Positions 40,201-52,562 of a stretch of 64,000 nt of DNA are shown here, piece after piece. Made by a program: the position numbers and the translations under genes. Source of the DNA: Bathynomus jamesi (lineage: Eukaryota > Arthropoda > Malacostraca > Isopoda > Cirolanidae); assembly GCA_023014485.1 (NCBI GenBank), contig JAJOZX010000879.1, forward strand, positions 731,001 through 795,000. Direction: 5' to 3'. The notes below the pieces were generated by a model. That model did no database searches, had not been told where the DNA came from, and worked only from the letters and a program-made list of their open reading frames with translations. Numbering within the stretch: position 1 is the first letter of the stretch; the number at the start of each line of letters is the position of its first letter.

Positions 40201-40341
40201 ATCAACTGATGATGCATGGTGAGAGGCAAAAAAATAGATACGTTGCTCCTGAAACTAAAATCTGGATTAAAATTATATTAAAAATAATACAGTAATGTCG
40301 AAGTTAAGTGGAGCTACAAACAGACGTTTTCACCTTGATAG

Positions 40342-40449
<108 letters not shown>

Positions 40450-41144
40450 AGTAGTGGACCGGATGTCAGTTTTTCAACATCTGCGGATGCGGATCTTTAA
40501 TTTCAATATCCGCGGATGCGGATGCGGATATTTAGTTAATCTATCAATATCTACAGATCTACAGAAGCTAAGGCTAACAAAGACCCTAAGATCCACTCTA
40601 AGGTTAGCCGAGAGAAAGGAAAGAGTAGGGGGTTAAGAGAAGAGAAAACAATAAGGGGTTAAGTAAGGAGGAACACCTATCACTCGTGGGTTAACATTCA
40701 TTCAGAAAAAGAGAAAAAAGATTCACCATCATCATCCGCCGGCCACTGCCGACAAGTCAGAAAATAGTCGGAGAGAATAGGAGAGGGGTGAAAGATGAAA
40801 AGAAGTAAAATAAGAACGCTTACAAACCATGCAAACACAGTCTTAACTCACTGTCATACCATGCAAACTACAAACATGCAAGGAAAGAGAGTTACAGACA
40901 TGCAAAGTAAGGAGGTAAGAAAAAAAAAAGAAAAGAAAAAAGTAGGTAAAGTAAAAAAAAAAGTGGGTTAGTTTACGCTGCGAGCTACATCTACGTTCGT
41001 GTTAGTCTAATTTTTTTTCTTTTTTTTTTTTAATAATTTTATTGCTGGCATCACACGCTGGCATGTCACAAGCTGGCATTCATCGTCAACAGATTCATCC
41101 TCGAGCACCACCACCAGAGCTCCTGTTGCTAACTTTTTTTTATT

Positions 41145-43990
41145 TTAAACAACGTTAATACTTTTAAAATGTCTGTCAAGACGGTTCTTAAACATATTAA
41201 CGCTGGTAGAATGAACGACTGACGCGGGAAGATTATTCCATTTATCGATTACTTTAAACGTAAAGAAGTTTTTAGCGATATTAGTAATGAAACGTCTGCC
41301 ACGCAACTTAAATCCGTTATTGCGAGTATTACTATTATCGAAAGTGAACAATTTGTCAAAATTTACGTTATCGATGTTATTAACGATTTTGAAAACTTCA
41401 ATAAGCTCCCCCCTTAATCTCCTAGTTTCGAGTGAATACAGGTCTAACTCTTTAATCCTATCTTCATAAGGCTTATTGCGCAATGACGGAATAAGTTTCG
41501 TGGCACGACGCTGAACCCTTTCTAACCTATCAATATCCTCACGCAAGTACGGGCACCAAAACTGAACGGCATAGTCTAAATGAGGCCTGACTAGAGACTT
41601 GTAAAGGGGCAATATAATATCCTTCGATTTAAATTCGAAATTACGCGCTATGAAGCCTAACATCCTATTAGCTTTTGCGCAAGACTCCAGGCACTGGTTC
41701 CTAACCTTTAAATCCTTACATACGCGTACGCCTAAATCTACTTCCTCGTCAACGCTCGCTAACTCCCTATCATCCATCGTGTACGTGTAATTATTGTTAC
41801 GAGAACCTATATGCAAAACTTTACATTTGTCTACGTTAGATTGCATCTGCCACTTATCTGTCCACTCCATAATCCTATTTACATCGTCTTAGATCCTACT
41901 ACTATCGTCCTCGTTAACAACCTTACCGCCTATTTTAGTATCGTCCGCGAATTTTGACACGTTACTAGTCAATCCTACATCTATGTCGTTAATGTAAATT
42001 ACGAATAGCAATGGGCCTAACACTGAACCCTGTGGGACACCTCTACCTACATCTAACCACCCCGATTCACTACCATTAACTACGACCCTCTGTCTCCTAG
42101 CACGAAGCCATTCTTCTAACCAGTTAGCTACCTGACGGCGTATACCGTGCGCTTTGACCTTCGCAATTAGTCTCCTATGCGGAACTGTATCGAACGCCTT
42201 TTTAAAATCTAAATAAATAACGTCAGCTGCTCTATGCCTATCGTATTCGCGCACTATTTCGTTATAAAATTCTAACAAATTAGTTAAACAAGACCTATGG
42301 CGTCGAAACCCATGCTGACTACTATTAATCAAATCTCTACTTTCTAAGTGATCGATGACACGATCCCTAACTACGGATTCCAAAAGTTTACCGACAACTG
42401 ACGTTAAGCTAATGGGCCTATAATTGCTAGCTACTGCGCGGTCGCCTTTTTTAAAAATAGGCGTGACGTTAGCTAATTTGAAGTCTTCAGGAATAATCAC
42501 CGTTTCGAGTGACTGATTAAAAATCTTCGTTAAGGGGCCTACGATAACGTCTTTCAAATCTTTCAAATGTCTGGGATAAAAAGCGTCAGGGCCTGGAGCC
42601 TTGCTAACTTTTAGCCTATCGATATAATGCGCAATCTCAGCCTCGTAAACAGTTATTTCATCCAAAATAGTCTCGCTACTAAATGGAACGATATCGTCCA
42701 CGTCGGGGACATTATTTACGTCTTCTACGGTAAAAACTGTCGCAAAAAAGTTATTGAAAATACCCGCCATTGCCTGAGGGTCAGAAGCCAAAGCGCCATT
42801 AACATCCACTAGAGGGCCTATGTTATATTTTACCGGCTTACGATTATTTACGTATTCAAAAAACTTTTTTGGATTATGTTTACTATCCGCAGCTATAAGT
42901 ATCTCTAAATTACGCTTAGCATTCCTAACTGATCTTTTAACCTGACGTCTAAGCTCGATATATCTATTAAAGTTAGCTGCCGTGCCATTGCGCTTATTAA
43001 GTTTATACGCTCTATTACGCTCGTTTATGAACTCGCCTATTTCCCTAGTCCACCACTTCGGCCTACCACGATTTCTAACGCGCTTGGGCCTACGAGGAAT
43101 AAACTCCCTTTCAATATTCCTAAAACTTTCTTTAAACGCCACCCACGCAAATTTGTGTCATTACCCATAAATAAGTTATCCCAGTCCACTACTCTCATCC
43201 TATCCGCAAAACTATCAAAATTAGCCCTACGAAAATCAGGGACTTCTATTACGTTACTATCCTTAGTGTTTTCTATCAATAACTTAAACCTAAGAATTTG
43301 ATGATCACTACATCCTAAACTCTCGCCTACTTCTAAACCTTCGACTACATTCTCGCCGTTCGTCATCATGAAATCTAAAATATTATCACCGCGCGTTGGT
43401 TCGGTAACTATCTGTCGTAAAAAGTTATCGTCCATAAACTCAACCAATCTCAAACCCTCCTCATTACCAGTAAAATTCTCGTAATTCTCATTAGGGCAGT
43501 TAAAGTCTCCGACAATTATACTATTCCGATTGTCAATAAAATTACCAAGAAGTGAGTAAAATCTAGCATCTGTATCGAGGGGTTGAACGGGAGGTCTATA
43601 AACAACAACAAAATTAAAACTAATACTACGCGCCCTAACTTCAACACATATCGCATTAATTGCTGCCGGAAAATCTAACTTAACCTCGATAGCCCTAAGG
43701 GAATTACGAATATACAGCAAAACGCCTCCACCAAACCTATGTAACCTATCATTAGTAAACAGTTTAAAACCAGGTATATCAAGTTCCCCCAACAAATCCC
43801 GAGTCACGGTATTTAACCAAGTTTCAGTGACAGCAACTATATCATAGTTGCCGGAATAAATTATCGCCTTAAATTCATTTAATTTATTTCTAATACTACG
43901 CGCGTTACAGTAAAAGACGTTTAAGTTATTGTTTACCACGGGCCCGCGTTTTAAACTATTTATCACGTCGGGCCTGCGTTCCCCGGACCC
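41145..43990 (-). pseudogene. LINE ORF2: APE endonuclease and reverse transcriptase
   Basis: Minus strand. APE endonuclease (about 43966-43150): FYCNARSIRNKLNEFK, VTETWLN, VYRPP, IVGDFNCP and GCSDHQILRF supply the catalytic Asn, Glu, Asp and His. A frameshift near 43140 leads into RT: LKVSKAPGPDAFYPRHLKDL, YRPISLTSVVGKLLESVVRD, DVIYLDFKKAFDTVPHRRLI, VPQGSVLGPLLFVIYINDI and SKFADDTKIGG (FADD catalytic pair). A TAA at 41889-41891 interrupts the thumb region; the same frame continues to 41145. The ORF2 frame is open upstream of the GTG at 43966 and overlaps the end of ORF1. Confidence 0.92.
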
Positions 43991-44998
43991 ACAACGTTTA
44001 AAGAAGGCTTCGACCTATACAGCTTTCGCACGTTTTCGTCTATTAACCTACCTAGCCTAGCATTACCTATTTCATTAAAATGCATCCCCATCTTTTATAA
44101 AAAGGCTAGGATCACTGAATTCGGACCACAGCTTTACGAAGGGTACATTTTCCTCAGCACAAATCTCTTCTAATTTGTTTTTCAAAAATATTGTTTTTGA
44201 CGTAATTCTAAGACCCAACCCGTGCCTAGGGGTAATACCTAGAACTAAAGACCTATCTGACCTCGCCTTCAAAGACCTAATTAACCCCCTATATCTCTCC
44301 AAAAGGTCAGGCACTCTTGTATCGGGCCTATACGAGTCGTTGCCTCCTACCATCGTCACCAACATTGAGTGACGAGAGGCAACGTCAATCCTATCCACTT
44401 CGTCTCTAACTCTGTCAACCCTGGCCCCTGGGAGACAGACCCTCCTCCTCTTGGTTGGATGCCGTTCAACGAACTCTTTGTCCATGTGGCGCACTAAAGA
44501 GTCCCCAATTAAAATAGTTTCCCCCTCATTCACGTCCCTTTCCAAGTGGGCGAAAGGGTTCGAAACCTCGATAGGGGGGGAATTCCTATCACCTAACGTA
44601 CGCGGCCTAGCTCCACCCTTAACCTCTCTAAATCCCTCGCTATCTACTACTCTCGGACTAACCTTAACCTCTTCCTCAACTCTATCTAACCTTCCCGACA
44701 AGCTACCTAAACTAGAAACTAGGTTACGCACCTCACCCTTCAAATTACTAACGTCTTCAACGTTAGTATTGGTTCGGCTTCCGTCAACCGTAGCCCTACC
44801 CCTGCCCTAATCAAGCGTTGCAAGTCTTTCCGCTACCTCACGTACACTGCGTTTTATATCAACTAATTCCTCCATGAACTCGCAAAAGAAACAAACTGAT
44901 CTATCGGTAATCGCCATAGGACCGCCGTTATAATTCCTAAATTCCGAATACCACCGGTTAACCCTACACCTAACACACGACGCTTTCTGCGACGGCAT
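43963..44998 (-). pseudogene. LINE ORF1 with GDSL/SGNH esterase domain
   Basis: ATG at 44998. A short Cys-rich start (SCVRCRVNRWYS, CFFCEFM) is followed by an in-frame TAG (44807-44809), a probable coiled coil (VSSLGSLSGRLDRVEEEV) and an SGNH esterase: ILIGDSLVRHMDKEF (Ser), LPGARVD, VTMVGGNDS (Asn) and, after a one-base frameshift near 44080, KDGMHFNEIG with the catalytic Asp/His. Esterase-bearing ORF1 is typical of CR1-type LINEs. It ends with TGA at 43963-43965. Confidence 0.88.
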
Positions 44999-45120
44999 CG
45001 CGGAGTTAAAAATTAGTTTAAACCGTCACAGGTATAAGTTAAATTAAGCCGGCACGCTATGAAAACTTTTAAATCGCTAAAAACCACTAATATTCGATTA
45101 CTTAACTATAACAACGTGAA

Positions 45121-45574
45121 TTTAAACGCAAGTATATAAAATTCAAAGCTATCCAAAAGCAAAATTCTCAGCAATATACAAAAGTAGATGCAATATCAGA
45201 GAGCTCAGGAAATGCGTCCGTTCAGTACAAAGTCTGGCAGGCAATGCATAAGAATTCAAATTAATATTAATGTTTTCATTATGATAAAAATAATAACTTT
45301 CTCAAGAGTTTCAGCCACAGAAAATTCAATGAAACAAGTTTCATTCAATTTTTTATTACCAGGTATTTATATTTTGAGGTTTATATATTTGTTTGTTCAT
45401 TAATAATTAATACTTTACATGAAATGTGTATGACTGGGCCTTATAAGCTACTTTATAAGCTAATTTAATTGTAAATTGCATAATTTATTAGAGGTAATAT
45501 CCGCACAACATCCGCAGTCAGAAGTGCGGATGCGGATGTTTAAAATGATGCGGATGCGGATATCCGGTCCACCA

Positions 45575-45576
<2 letters not shown>
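45121..45576. other. LINE leader and right MITE flank
   Basis: Upper part may be LINE 5' untranslated sequence; 45490-45576 is MITE (GTGCGGATGCGGATG). No gene. Confidence 0.5.

Positions 45577-45624
<48 letters not shown>
45577..45624. repeat. (TA)n microsatellite
   Basis: TA run between the split MITE and the large repeat copy R. Confidence 0.95.
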
Positions 45625-45627
<3 letters not shown>

Positions 45628-45628
<1 letters not shown>

Positions 45629-46898
45629 AACACTTTTATAAGAAAATGGAAAACTTTATTGGCCGCCCATATTCCATGTGACAGATATTAATAATAATAA
45701 TTGGGGTTATGGTACAATCTTTAATGCATGGTGAAAGGTGAAAAATAAATAAGTTGTCCCTAACAATAAAATCTGGCTTAAAATTATATTAATATTTTTT
45801 ATAAGTTATAATATTTGTATACATTAATACAAAACTTGTTTTAAATAATTCTTCTTTAATGGGTGGTCAAAGGTGAAAATTAATTAAGTTATCCCTAAAA
45901 CTAAAATCTAGTTTAACAATTAAGTTAATATTTTTTATAATATGCTTAGAAGTAATATTTGTATATATTAATACAAAACTTGTTTCAAATAATTGGTAGT
46001 ATGATAGAATCTTTAATGCAGTGTAAAAGGAGAAAAATAAATAAGTTACCCTAAAAATAAAATCTAGTTTTATTCTAAAATTAAATGAATATTTTTTCAT
46101 AATAAGATTTAAAGACATATTTGTATATTAAGGCAAAAAAAATTGTTTTTGCTTTAAATTTGGTTTACCATATTTCAGTTTTTGTTTAAAAGAGCGCATC
46201 GTCACCAATACATTACAACATGGCCTCGTGACGGCATTCGGCCACGAGAAGTTCAATAGCTTTGTCTATTGGCTGTGTCGTTTTGTGAGACCGCACTGGT
46301 CTATTATGGCCTCATAAACGTATTTTAATACGTTAATGAAAAGATTAATAGCTTTGTCTCTTCTCTGTGTCGTCTTTTGAGACCATATTGGTCTATCAGG
46401 TGTTGGTAAGTATAAGCCGTAGGTAAGTCGGCGATGAAATACTGTTACTGTTGAAAGGTCTTAAAGTCTATACTTAGACGATTGTTTTAGTCCCATCTCG
46501 GCCTCGTGCTGATGATGGGTGGGTTCCTATTGTCTATACTTAGACCAATACTGTGTCACTGCTGATAGGTTTTAAAGTCTATACTTAGATGATTGATGTA
46601 GCCCCCATCACGGCTTCGTGCTGTTAATGGGAGGGGCTCCTAAAAAGTCTTTATTTATACTGTGTTGCTGACAAACGTGCATACATACACACCCACATAT
46701 ATAAATGAAGTTTTGTTTTACTTTTCCCTATACTTGCATACATACATTTCATATATATATTTTTTTTTGGTGGGCCTGAGCAGCCAGGTTAGGTTACCCT
46801 CTCCCCCTTGGAGTTCACATATATACGCATACAATTCGCATATATATATAAGAAGCTTTGCCTTTTCTATACATGTATACACACCCATATACATACAC

Positions 46899-46937
<39 letters not shown>

Positions 46938-47037
46938 TTTTTGGGAGTGGGGGTTAAGCAAGTCTCTAATCATGTTGCATGGAATGTTGCAAGTTGCATT
47001 GTTGCATTGCGCTCTAACATTTTGCAGACATACTACT
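45628..47037 (+). repeat. Large interspersed repeat, copy R (inverted to 19481-21397)
   Basis: About 1.41 kb, uninterrupted. It contains three tandem units of roughly 125-160 bp with the core AAGTTNTCCCTAAAACTAAA (starting near 45745, 45870 and 46025), GGCCTCGTGACGGCATTCGG, tandem TAGTCCCATCTCGGCCTCGT units (46430-46650) and a TTGCATTGTTGCATTG end. No transposase. It provides the empty sites for the two Penelope-derived insertions in copy L. Confidence 0.85.
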
Positions 47038-48140
47038 GATTTGCCCCATCCTGAGCGGATTATACTTATGCAAGTAAGTAATACAACTAAATTATTTTCA
47101 TTACAGAATATGCTTTCAAGAAAATTACTTAATTAAGGTCAAACAGTGTATATTTTAAGGTAATATGATTAAAGGAGGGTATTAGTGAATGTAGTTTTAA
47201 ATATAATTTTAAATGAATCTTTATTTTTATTTATTTATTTATTTATTTTTGCGTCCTCTTAAGACAACTTCAAAAAAGTATGGATGAAATGTAAACTCTC
47301 AGGGAACACACCATGCAGAGTGGGAACTTTTTCGCAGGAACCTACAAGTTATCTACGATCACGTGGCATCTGTTCCAAATGGGTTGCGAGAGGTCATTAA
47401 TAATAATGGAGGATGGACCACGTATAGAGTAACAGTTCATAATAATGTTGTTGTGATGTAGTAAATATATATTTATTTACTTGAACAATTGTCAGTTCCT
47501 TATAATTTGAACATTATGTTTTGTATGTTCTTAAGAAAATCCCTAAATTTACTTGATTCATATTTATTTTTGTAATAAAAAATTGAACTATGTTTTCATT
47601 CTCTCTCCATTTTTCTCTCCTTTTCCTGGATAATCATTTGTTGATGTATGAACTTTAAACAAAAATGTTATTGCCTGGATGAAAAGTCGATACTACAACT
47701 TATCTTACACTTTAAGTATAACATTGCCACATCAAAATCCTATGATTGAAAGTTTTTAAAGTATCCCACGTTTGCGAAATAGCCTAACTACTCTATTTCC
47801 TAAATTTAGCAATAATGCATGAATAAAATACATAGTCGTCCTTGCATTACCACCAAAACTACAGTCAACAATATATTTATTTCGTCATTGTTTTTCAAAA
47901 CATAAAAGTATTGCTATGACAGCACCTGAGAGGGGGAGGAGGAGAGGGAGGGAGTGAGGGTGGGGGAGAAAGAGCGACTGCGTTGCTGCCACAGAGGTGG
48001 AATGCGACTGTTGCAGGGGACTGTACGTTACGTACAAATTATGTATTCCAGGCTTCATTGATTTTTTTTTACAATGTAAGATGTTAAATTTTTGTCTTAG
48101 GAAGAAACTGTTAAGAAAATACATTACAATCATTCAGTAA
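47038..48140. other. Mostly non-coding; possible terminal exon at 47350-47461
   Basis: A T-rich run and AG near 47273 precede open sequence. The frame 47350-47461 (ELFRRNLQVIYDHVASVPNG, then LREVINNNGGWTTYRVTV, stop) looks protein-like, with AATAAA at 47576. I cannot name it. The rest is AT-rich. Confidence 0.3.
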
Positions 48141-48325
48141 AAGTAAAAGCACTTTACTTGAGAACAATTTATTAATATTTATAGTACACGTTTCGATACT
48201 TCCCGTATCATCTTTCAGCTGTACAGTGAAATGTACAGCTGAAAGATGATACGTGAACAATCGAAATTTGTACTGTGAATCTTAATAAATTGTTCTCTAA
48301 TGAAGTGCTTTCACCTTCACTCGTA
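48141..48325. repeat. Penelope-like element 3 termini, inverted pair
   Basis: A minus-strand terminus (48141-48224) faces a plus-strand one (48226-48325); both contain CAGCTGAAAGATGATACG and an AATTTATTAA/TTAATAAATTG segment. The better minus copy has the hammerhead-like core at 48184-48224. Confidence 0.6.
48184..48224 (-). ncRNA. Hammerhead-like motif of Penelope-like element 3
   Basis: Minus strand CTGAAAGATGATACGGGAAG followed by TATCGAAACG: stem II GAUAC/GUAUC followed by GAAAC. GTAC pairs at both flanks could close helix I. Catalytic activity not shown. Confidence 0.45.
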
Positions 48326-48734
48326 ACTGAAAATGCGCTTTTGACGTTATCTCACAAACATTAAAATCAGTTTAGTTTTGGCCTACTGTTTTTTTCATTA
48401 AACTATTATTATAATTAGGACTATTAGGCTTGGTTCATTATTAATCATTGCAATGAGAATAAGCCAATTTCTTTTAAACTGTATAGTTCGTACGTAATAT
48501 ACACTGCGTTCGCACTTATTAAGCAGATTACATTTTCTCCAATGTTTTCAAACGTTTTTCCCCGATTTCAATGAAATTTGTAGCAAATAATCACTATATA
48601 TAACAGCATTGATGGTATTCATTTCGATAAAATATTTTGATAATTAAAATAACTATCTCATTTCATTGAAAAATATGTAAAATATTGTGTTCCGAATTAT
48701 TAAGCAAGTATTCTATTTACGGATCTAAATGGTG

Positions 48735-49395
48735 AAAATGGGTAAGAAGAAGGATTTAACATTAACTGAGAAAAGAAAAATAGTCAAGTTACTCGCTGAA
48801 AATATAAAATCTATTGAAATTGCAAAGCAGTTTGGCAGAGCTTATCGAACTGTAAACAAGTTTGTAGCGGAGGGTACCAAACTGAGGCAGCGAAGTGATA
48901 AAGGAGCTATAAGAAAAGTGACAAGGCGGCAGATATCTGTAATCAAGCGCAAATTGCAAAGCATCCATTGTCCTCAATAAAGAGGTTTTTGAGCAGGCTG
49001 GCATACATAATGTACCAAGAACATCTCGATGTGGAATCCTCCAAACAATTAGCAAGACGTGTAAACCTACGATTCAGTCACCATTAACACCCAAGTACAA
49101 GAAGCAGTGTGTTGAATGGGGCGTCAGTACGTGAAAACAGATTTGAATACTGTATTGTTCACCGATGAATGAAAAGCAACCCTTGAGGGACTTGATGTTT
49201 GGTCAAGAAGATGGATTGCTGAGAGCCAATTTCTACCATCGAAATTAAGACGCCAACAAGGTGGAGGTAGTGTCATGTTTTGGGCAGGATTGATAGGCAA
49301 TGAAGTAGCTGTCCCATACAGAGTGCCTGATGGTGTAAAAATGAATGCCCAGTCTTACACAAACTTTCTAAAAGAAAACCTCATTCCATGGTAGA
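48735..49395 (+). pseudogene. Tc1-like transposase, left copy (truncated)
   Basis: MGKKKDLTLTEKRKIVKLLA, IEIAKQFGRAYRTVNKFV (helix-turn-helix) and an RKVTRRQISVIKRK block, then frameshifts near 48980, VLFTDE (first catalytic Asp, followed by a stop), and WSRRWIAESQFLPSKLRRQQ, GGGSVMFWAGLIGNEVAVPY. It stops at the fold-back junction before the second Asp, so the catalytic core is incomplete. Confidence 0.85.
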
Positions 49396-49899
49396 GATTG
49401 ACCCTTAGCAATCCATCGTCTTGACCAACCATCAGATCCCTCAAGGGTTGCTCTTCATTCATCGGTTAACAATACAGTATTAAAATCTGTTTTCACGTAC
49501 TGACGCGCCCATTCAACACGTTGCTTCTTGTACCTGGGTGTTAATGGTGACTGAATCGTAGGTTTACTGTACACATCTTGCCAATTGTTTGGAGGATTCC
49601 ACATCAAGATGTTCTTGGTACATTATGTATGCCAGCCTGCTCAAAAACCTCTTTACTTAAGGACAATGGATGCTTTGCAGTTTGCGCTTGATTACAGATA
49701 TCTGCCGCCTTGTCACTTTTCTTATAGCTCTTTTATCACTTCGCTGCCTCAGTTTGGTACCCTCCGCTACAAACTTGTTTACAGTTCGATAAGCTCTGCC
49801 AAACTGCTTCGCAATTTCAATAGATTTTATATTTTCAGCGAGTAACTTGACTATTTTTCTTTTCTCAGTTAGTGTTAAATCCTTCTTCTTACCCATTTT
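49391..49899 (-). pseudogene. Tc1-like transposase, right copy (truncated)
   Basis: Mirror image of the left copy from ATG at about 49899: MGKKKDLTLTEKRKIVKLLA through the helix-turn-helix to SIHCP, then a shifted frame to LTDE near 49463. It ends at the junction about 49391. It differs from the left copy at a few residues only. Confidence 0.85.
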
Positions 49900-50134
49900 C
49901 ACCATTTAGATCTGTAAAGAGAATACTTGCTTAATAATTCGGAACACAATATTTTACATATTTTTCAATGAAATGAGATAGTTATTTTAATTATCAAAAT
50001 ATTTTATCGAAATGAATACCATCAATGCTGCTATATATAGTGATTATTTGCTACAAATTTCATTGAAATAGGGGAAAAACTTTTGAAAACATTGGAGAAA
50101 ATGTAATCTGCTTAATAAGTGCGAACGCAGCGTA

Positions 50135-51917
50135 GAAAGTCCATACGATACAGTACAAAGCAACTAAAAAGAAGAAAAATAGGTAAAAGCCAACTGCAAC
50201 TCACCATGGTTGCATCAGAAGTCGTGCCTCTTCAAATCTATTATTAAAAAAGTAGCTAACAGCTAATTTAGCTTGTTCCATCGCTGCACAAAGGTCCATT
50301 TCACAGATCCTGCAATGAATGGTTAATTACTTTTGAGGGAATATCACTTACTTCCATGCATAACAAAACTTCACGTATGGGTGAAAACCATCCTTTCCAC
50401 CCACGCTATGGGTGAAAAGTATGGTAAAAATGAAACGCTTCTCGAAGACAGAATAAGATTTAGCTAAGTACTAAGAATCGAAGAGTTTATTATTTCATTA
50501 GTAAAGCTGTCGCACTAACACAGACAATAAAGACAACAAAGTAAATCGAGCACGTGTACAAGAATTCGAACTCGACACGCATCCTGACAGTACGAACATC
50601 AATTGTAACGCTGCAACAGAAGAATTTGAGACCTCGCCCACAGGTGCTTCCTGGGCACAGAACTATGAATCTTAATAAGTGTAAATGAAATGAAGCATGA
50701 CTCCTTTTCCTCTCTTCATAATATCATGTAGGGTCATTGTGCAAGTTTATGCCCACTGTAGGGCCCTAATTATAACTATAGTTATCTTATGGTTATGCTC
50801 GTTTTGGGGCTGACCGAGCTTATCTTGCCGGCTCCGGTGCCTTCTAAAGGTAGAAGGTTCCGGAGACACGCAAGGTAGGCACTTTTTTTTCTGTATTAAT
50901 ATTTTATTATGTAAATGTTAGTTTGTAACAATTATAACTACTTATTTCCGTATATCCAATTGTGTAACCGCTCATAATATGTATTTTTATTAGCGTATGT
51001 AGCAATTTTGGTTAGGTTAGTAATTGTGCTTATTTCTCTCTCACGCAAGGGAGATACTAGCCTTGAACTGAGACTCTCTAAACGTAGAGGATCAGAATTG
51101 AAAATCACCACCTTGAAAACGGAAGCCTTACTACATCTTGGAACCCCTGCGACCAAGTGTCATCATCCTATTTGATAGCCTGGGGTCATGGCAAATTAGC
51201 TGTCTAATCAAAACAATCTTGAGTATTTAAGCACATTTAAGATTTATTTAATTTATCTAACCTGTATTATTTTGTCACGATTTATTAATTTTCTCATTTA
51301 TTTGTATTATCTTTAATCTATAACTTAATATATGTAATTGTTTTTCCCAAGTGTTGTTGATCCCTTTTTAAAAGAACCTCGTCAATCAACATCCCCTCAC
51401 AATAAGACACAAAAAACAAATATAAATTTAGTGGACCATAAAAGACAAGCTATCAGCTGCTAAGTGGGCGAAATTTAACAGAAGTATTTCCAGCTTCAAA
51501 GTGAGACCATGAAAAAGATTTTAGTACGCTAGTAAGAACAGTACGCGTTTCCTGTAGGCCTATTATGAGAAAAGAAATAAACACATACCTCATGGTGGAA
51601 TATAAAGCTACATAAAAGGGATTCCACATGCGACTGAGGTACCTCTGTGACAGTGAGAAGGGCCTACGTTCTTTTTCATTTTTAATGTAAATTTAGTGTT
51701 AAAATAACATAAAAGTAACTTGTTTACTTATGTGCAGAGAGGGAAAGAAGCCATTAAAGTCTCTCTTTGGAAATAAGTTAACTACTCATTTATTCCTAAC
51801 TTCAAAATTTGACCATGATGATTCTCCTATGCCGTTCCTGATCTGCGTGTTTCTTTGCTGATTAAGCCTTTCCACGTTCATTCTTTTAACCCTCTTTCAC
51901 TGTCTGTATACCATACC
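50135..51917. other. Long non-coding stretch
   Basis: No gene found on either strand. Contains the hairpin at 50824-50874 and short TTAGGTTAG at 51011. Confidence 0.45.
50824..50874. other. Strong inverted repeat (hairpin)
   Basis: CTCCGG, CCTTCT, a 6-base loop, AGAAGG and CCGGAG (50832-50865) pair perfectly with a 2-base internal loop; CTTGC/GCAAG extend the base. No following T-run, so not a terminator. Confidence 0.6.
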
Positions 51918-51925
51918 ATTACACG

Positions 51926-52070
51926 CAGGGCCGATTCTAGCATTTTTGGGGCCCCAGACAAGATTTTTTTTTGGGGGGCACCCAACCCCATTAGCTGATC
52001 ATTTGCCAGATACGCATCAAAACATCTGCCTTATATACGTATAATGTGTTTTATATATATATATATACTG

Positions 52071-52134
<64 letters not shown>

Positions 52135-52554
52135 AAAGTCCCACGTGTCATGCACAAAGTCCTTAACTTTTCCATCCATGAGGCATCGCGATCATGCTGG
52201 GAGAGAGAAAGAGAGGCATAAATAGGACAAAGCGAAATGGTTACTAACTTTTTTCATTTATTTTAAAGAATATGCCAAAAACTAGCATTGTACACAATAA
52301 GCCAAATTTTCATTGCCAAAATGAAATTTTTCATTGAAAGTTAGTGTTTCTTTTGTTGTAAGTTTTAAGCATAATTAACACTGCACACTTTGAACAAAAA
52401 TAGTTTTACATTTTTAAAAACATTTCACTCAATAAATACAAAGATTGTTTCGAATTCAATCCCTATCGTATCCTTCAGAAATTTTGCTTCCTACACCTTT
52501 TTGAAGCGGGGCCCTAGGCAGTCGCCTATTTCGCCTATTGGAGGAAACGGCCCC
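51926..52554. mobile_element. hAT-type MITE (629 bp)
   Basis: Left end CAGGGCCGATTCTAGCATTT with GGGGCCCCAGAC inside; right end GGGGCCCTAGGCAGTCGCC to AACGGCCCCG. Flanks ATTACACG (51918-51925) and ATTACACC (52555-52562) form an 8-bp duplication with one mismatch. Interior includes long (TA)n (52052-52132); no coding capacity. Confidence 0.75.
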
Positions 52555-52562
52555 GATTACAC

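Larger units (their letters stand above)
40556..45120 (-). mobile_element. CR1-like LINE, near full length
   Basis: Minus strand, 5' side near 45.1 kb (limit uncertain), 3' end at about 40556 with a repeated CTGTAGAT end. It encodes ORF1 (zinc-ribbon-like start, GDSL esterase) and ORF2 (APE endonuclease, RT). Only four coding lesions were seen, so it is fairly young. Its 3' untranslated segment (GATCCACTCTAAGGTTAGCC on +) is shared with fragments at 34.2 and 59.0 kb. Confidence 0.9.
40450..45576. mobile_element. hAT-like MITE split by a LINE
   Basis: Ends AGTAGTGGACCGGAT (40450) and ATCCGGTCCACCACT (to 45576), each followed inward by repeated GCGGATGCGGAT motifs. About 100 bp remain on each side of the CR1-like LINE. 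Flanking (TA)n hides any target duplication. Confidence 0.7.
48502..50132. mobile_element. Tc1-like fold-back transposon, about 740-bp arms
   Basis: Flanked by TA (48500-48501, 50133-50134). Left arm 48502 to about 49241 and right arm about 49391-50132 are inverted copies; the tips are CACTGCGTTCGCACTTATTA and its near complement. Each arm encodes the same 5' portion of a Tc1-like transposase on opposite strands; a 150-bp centre belongs to the left copy. Confidence 0.88.
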
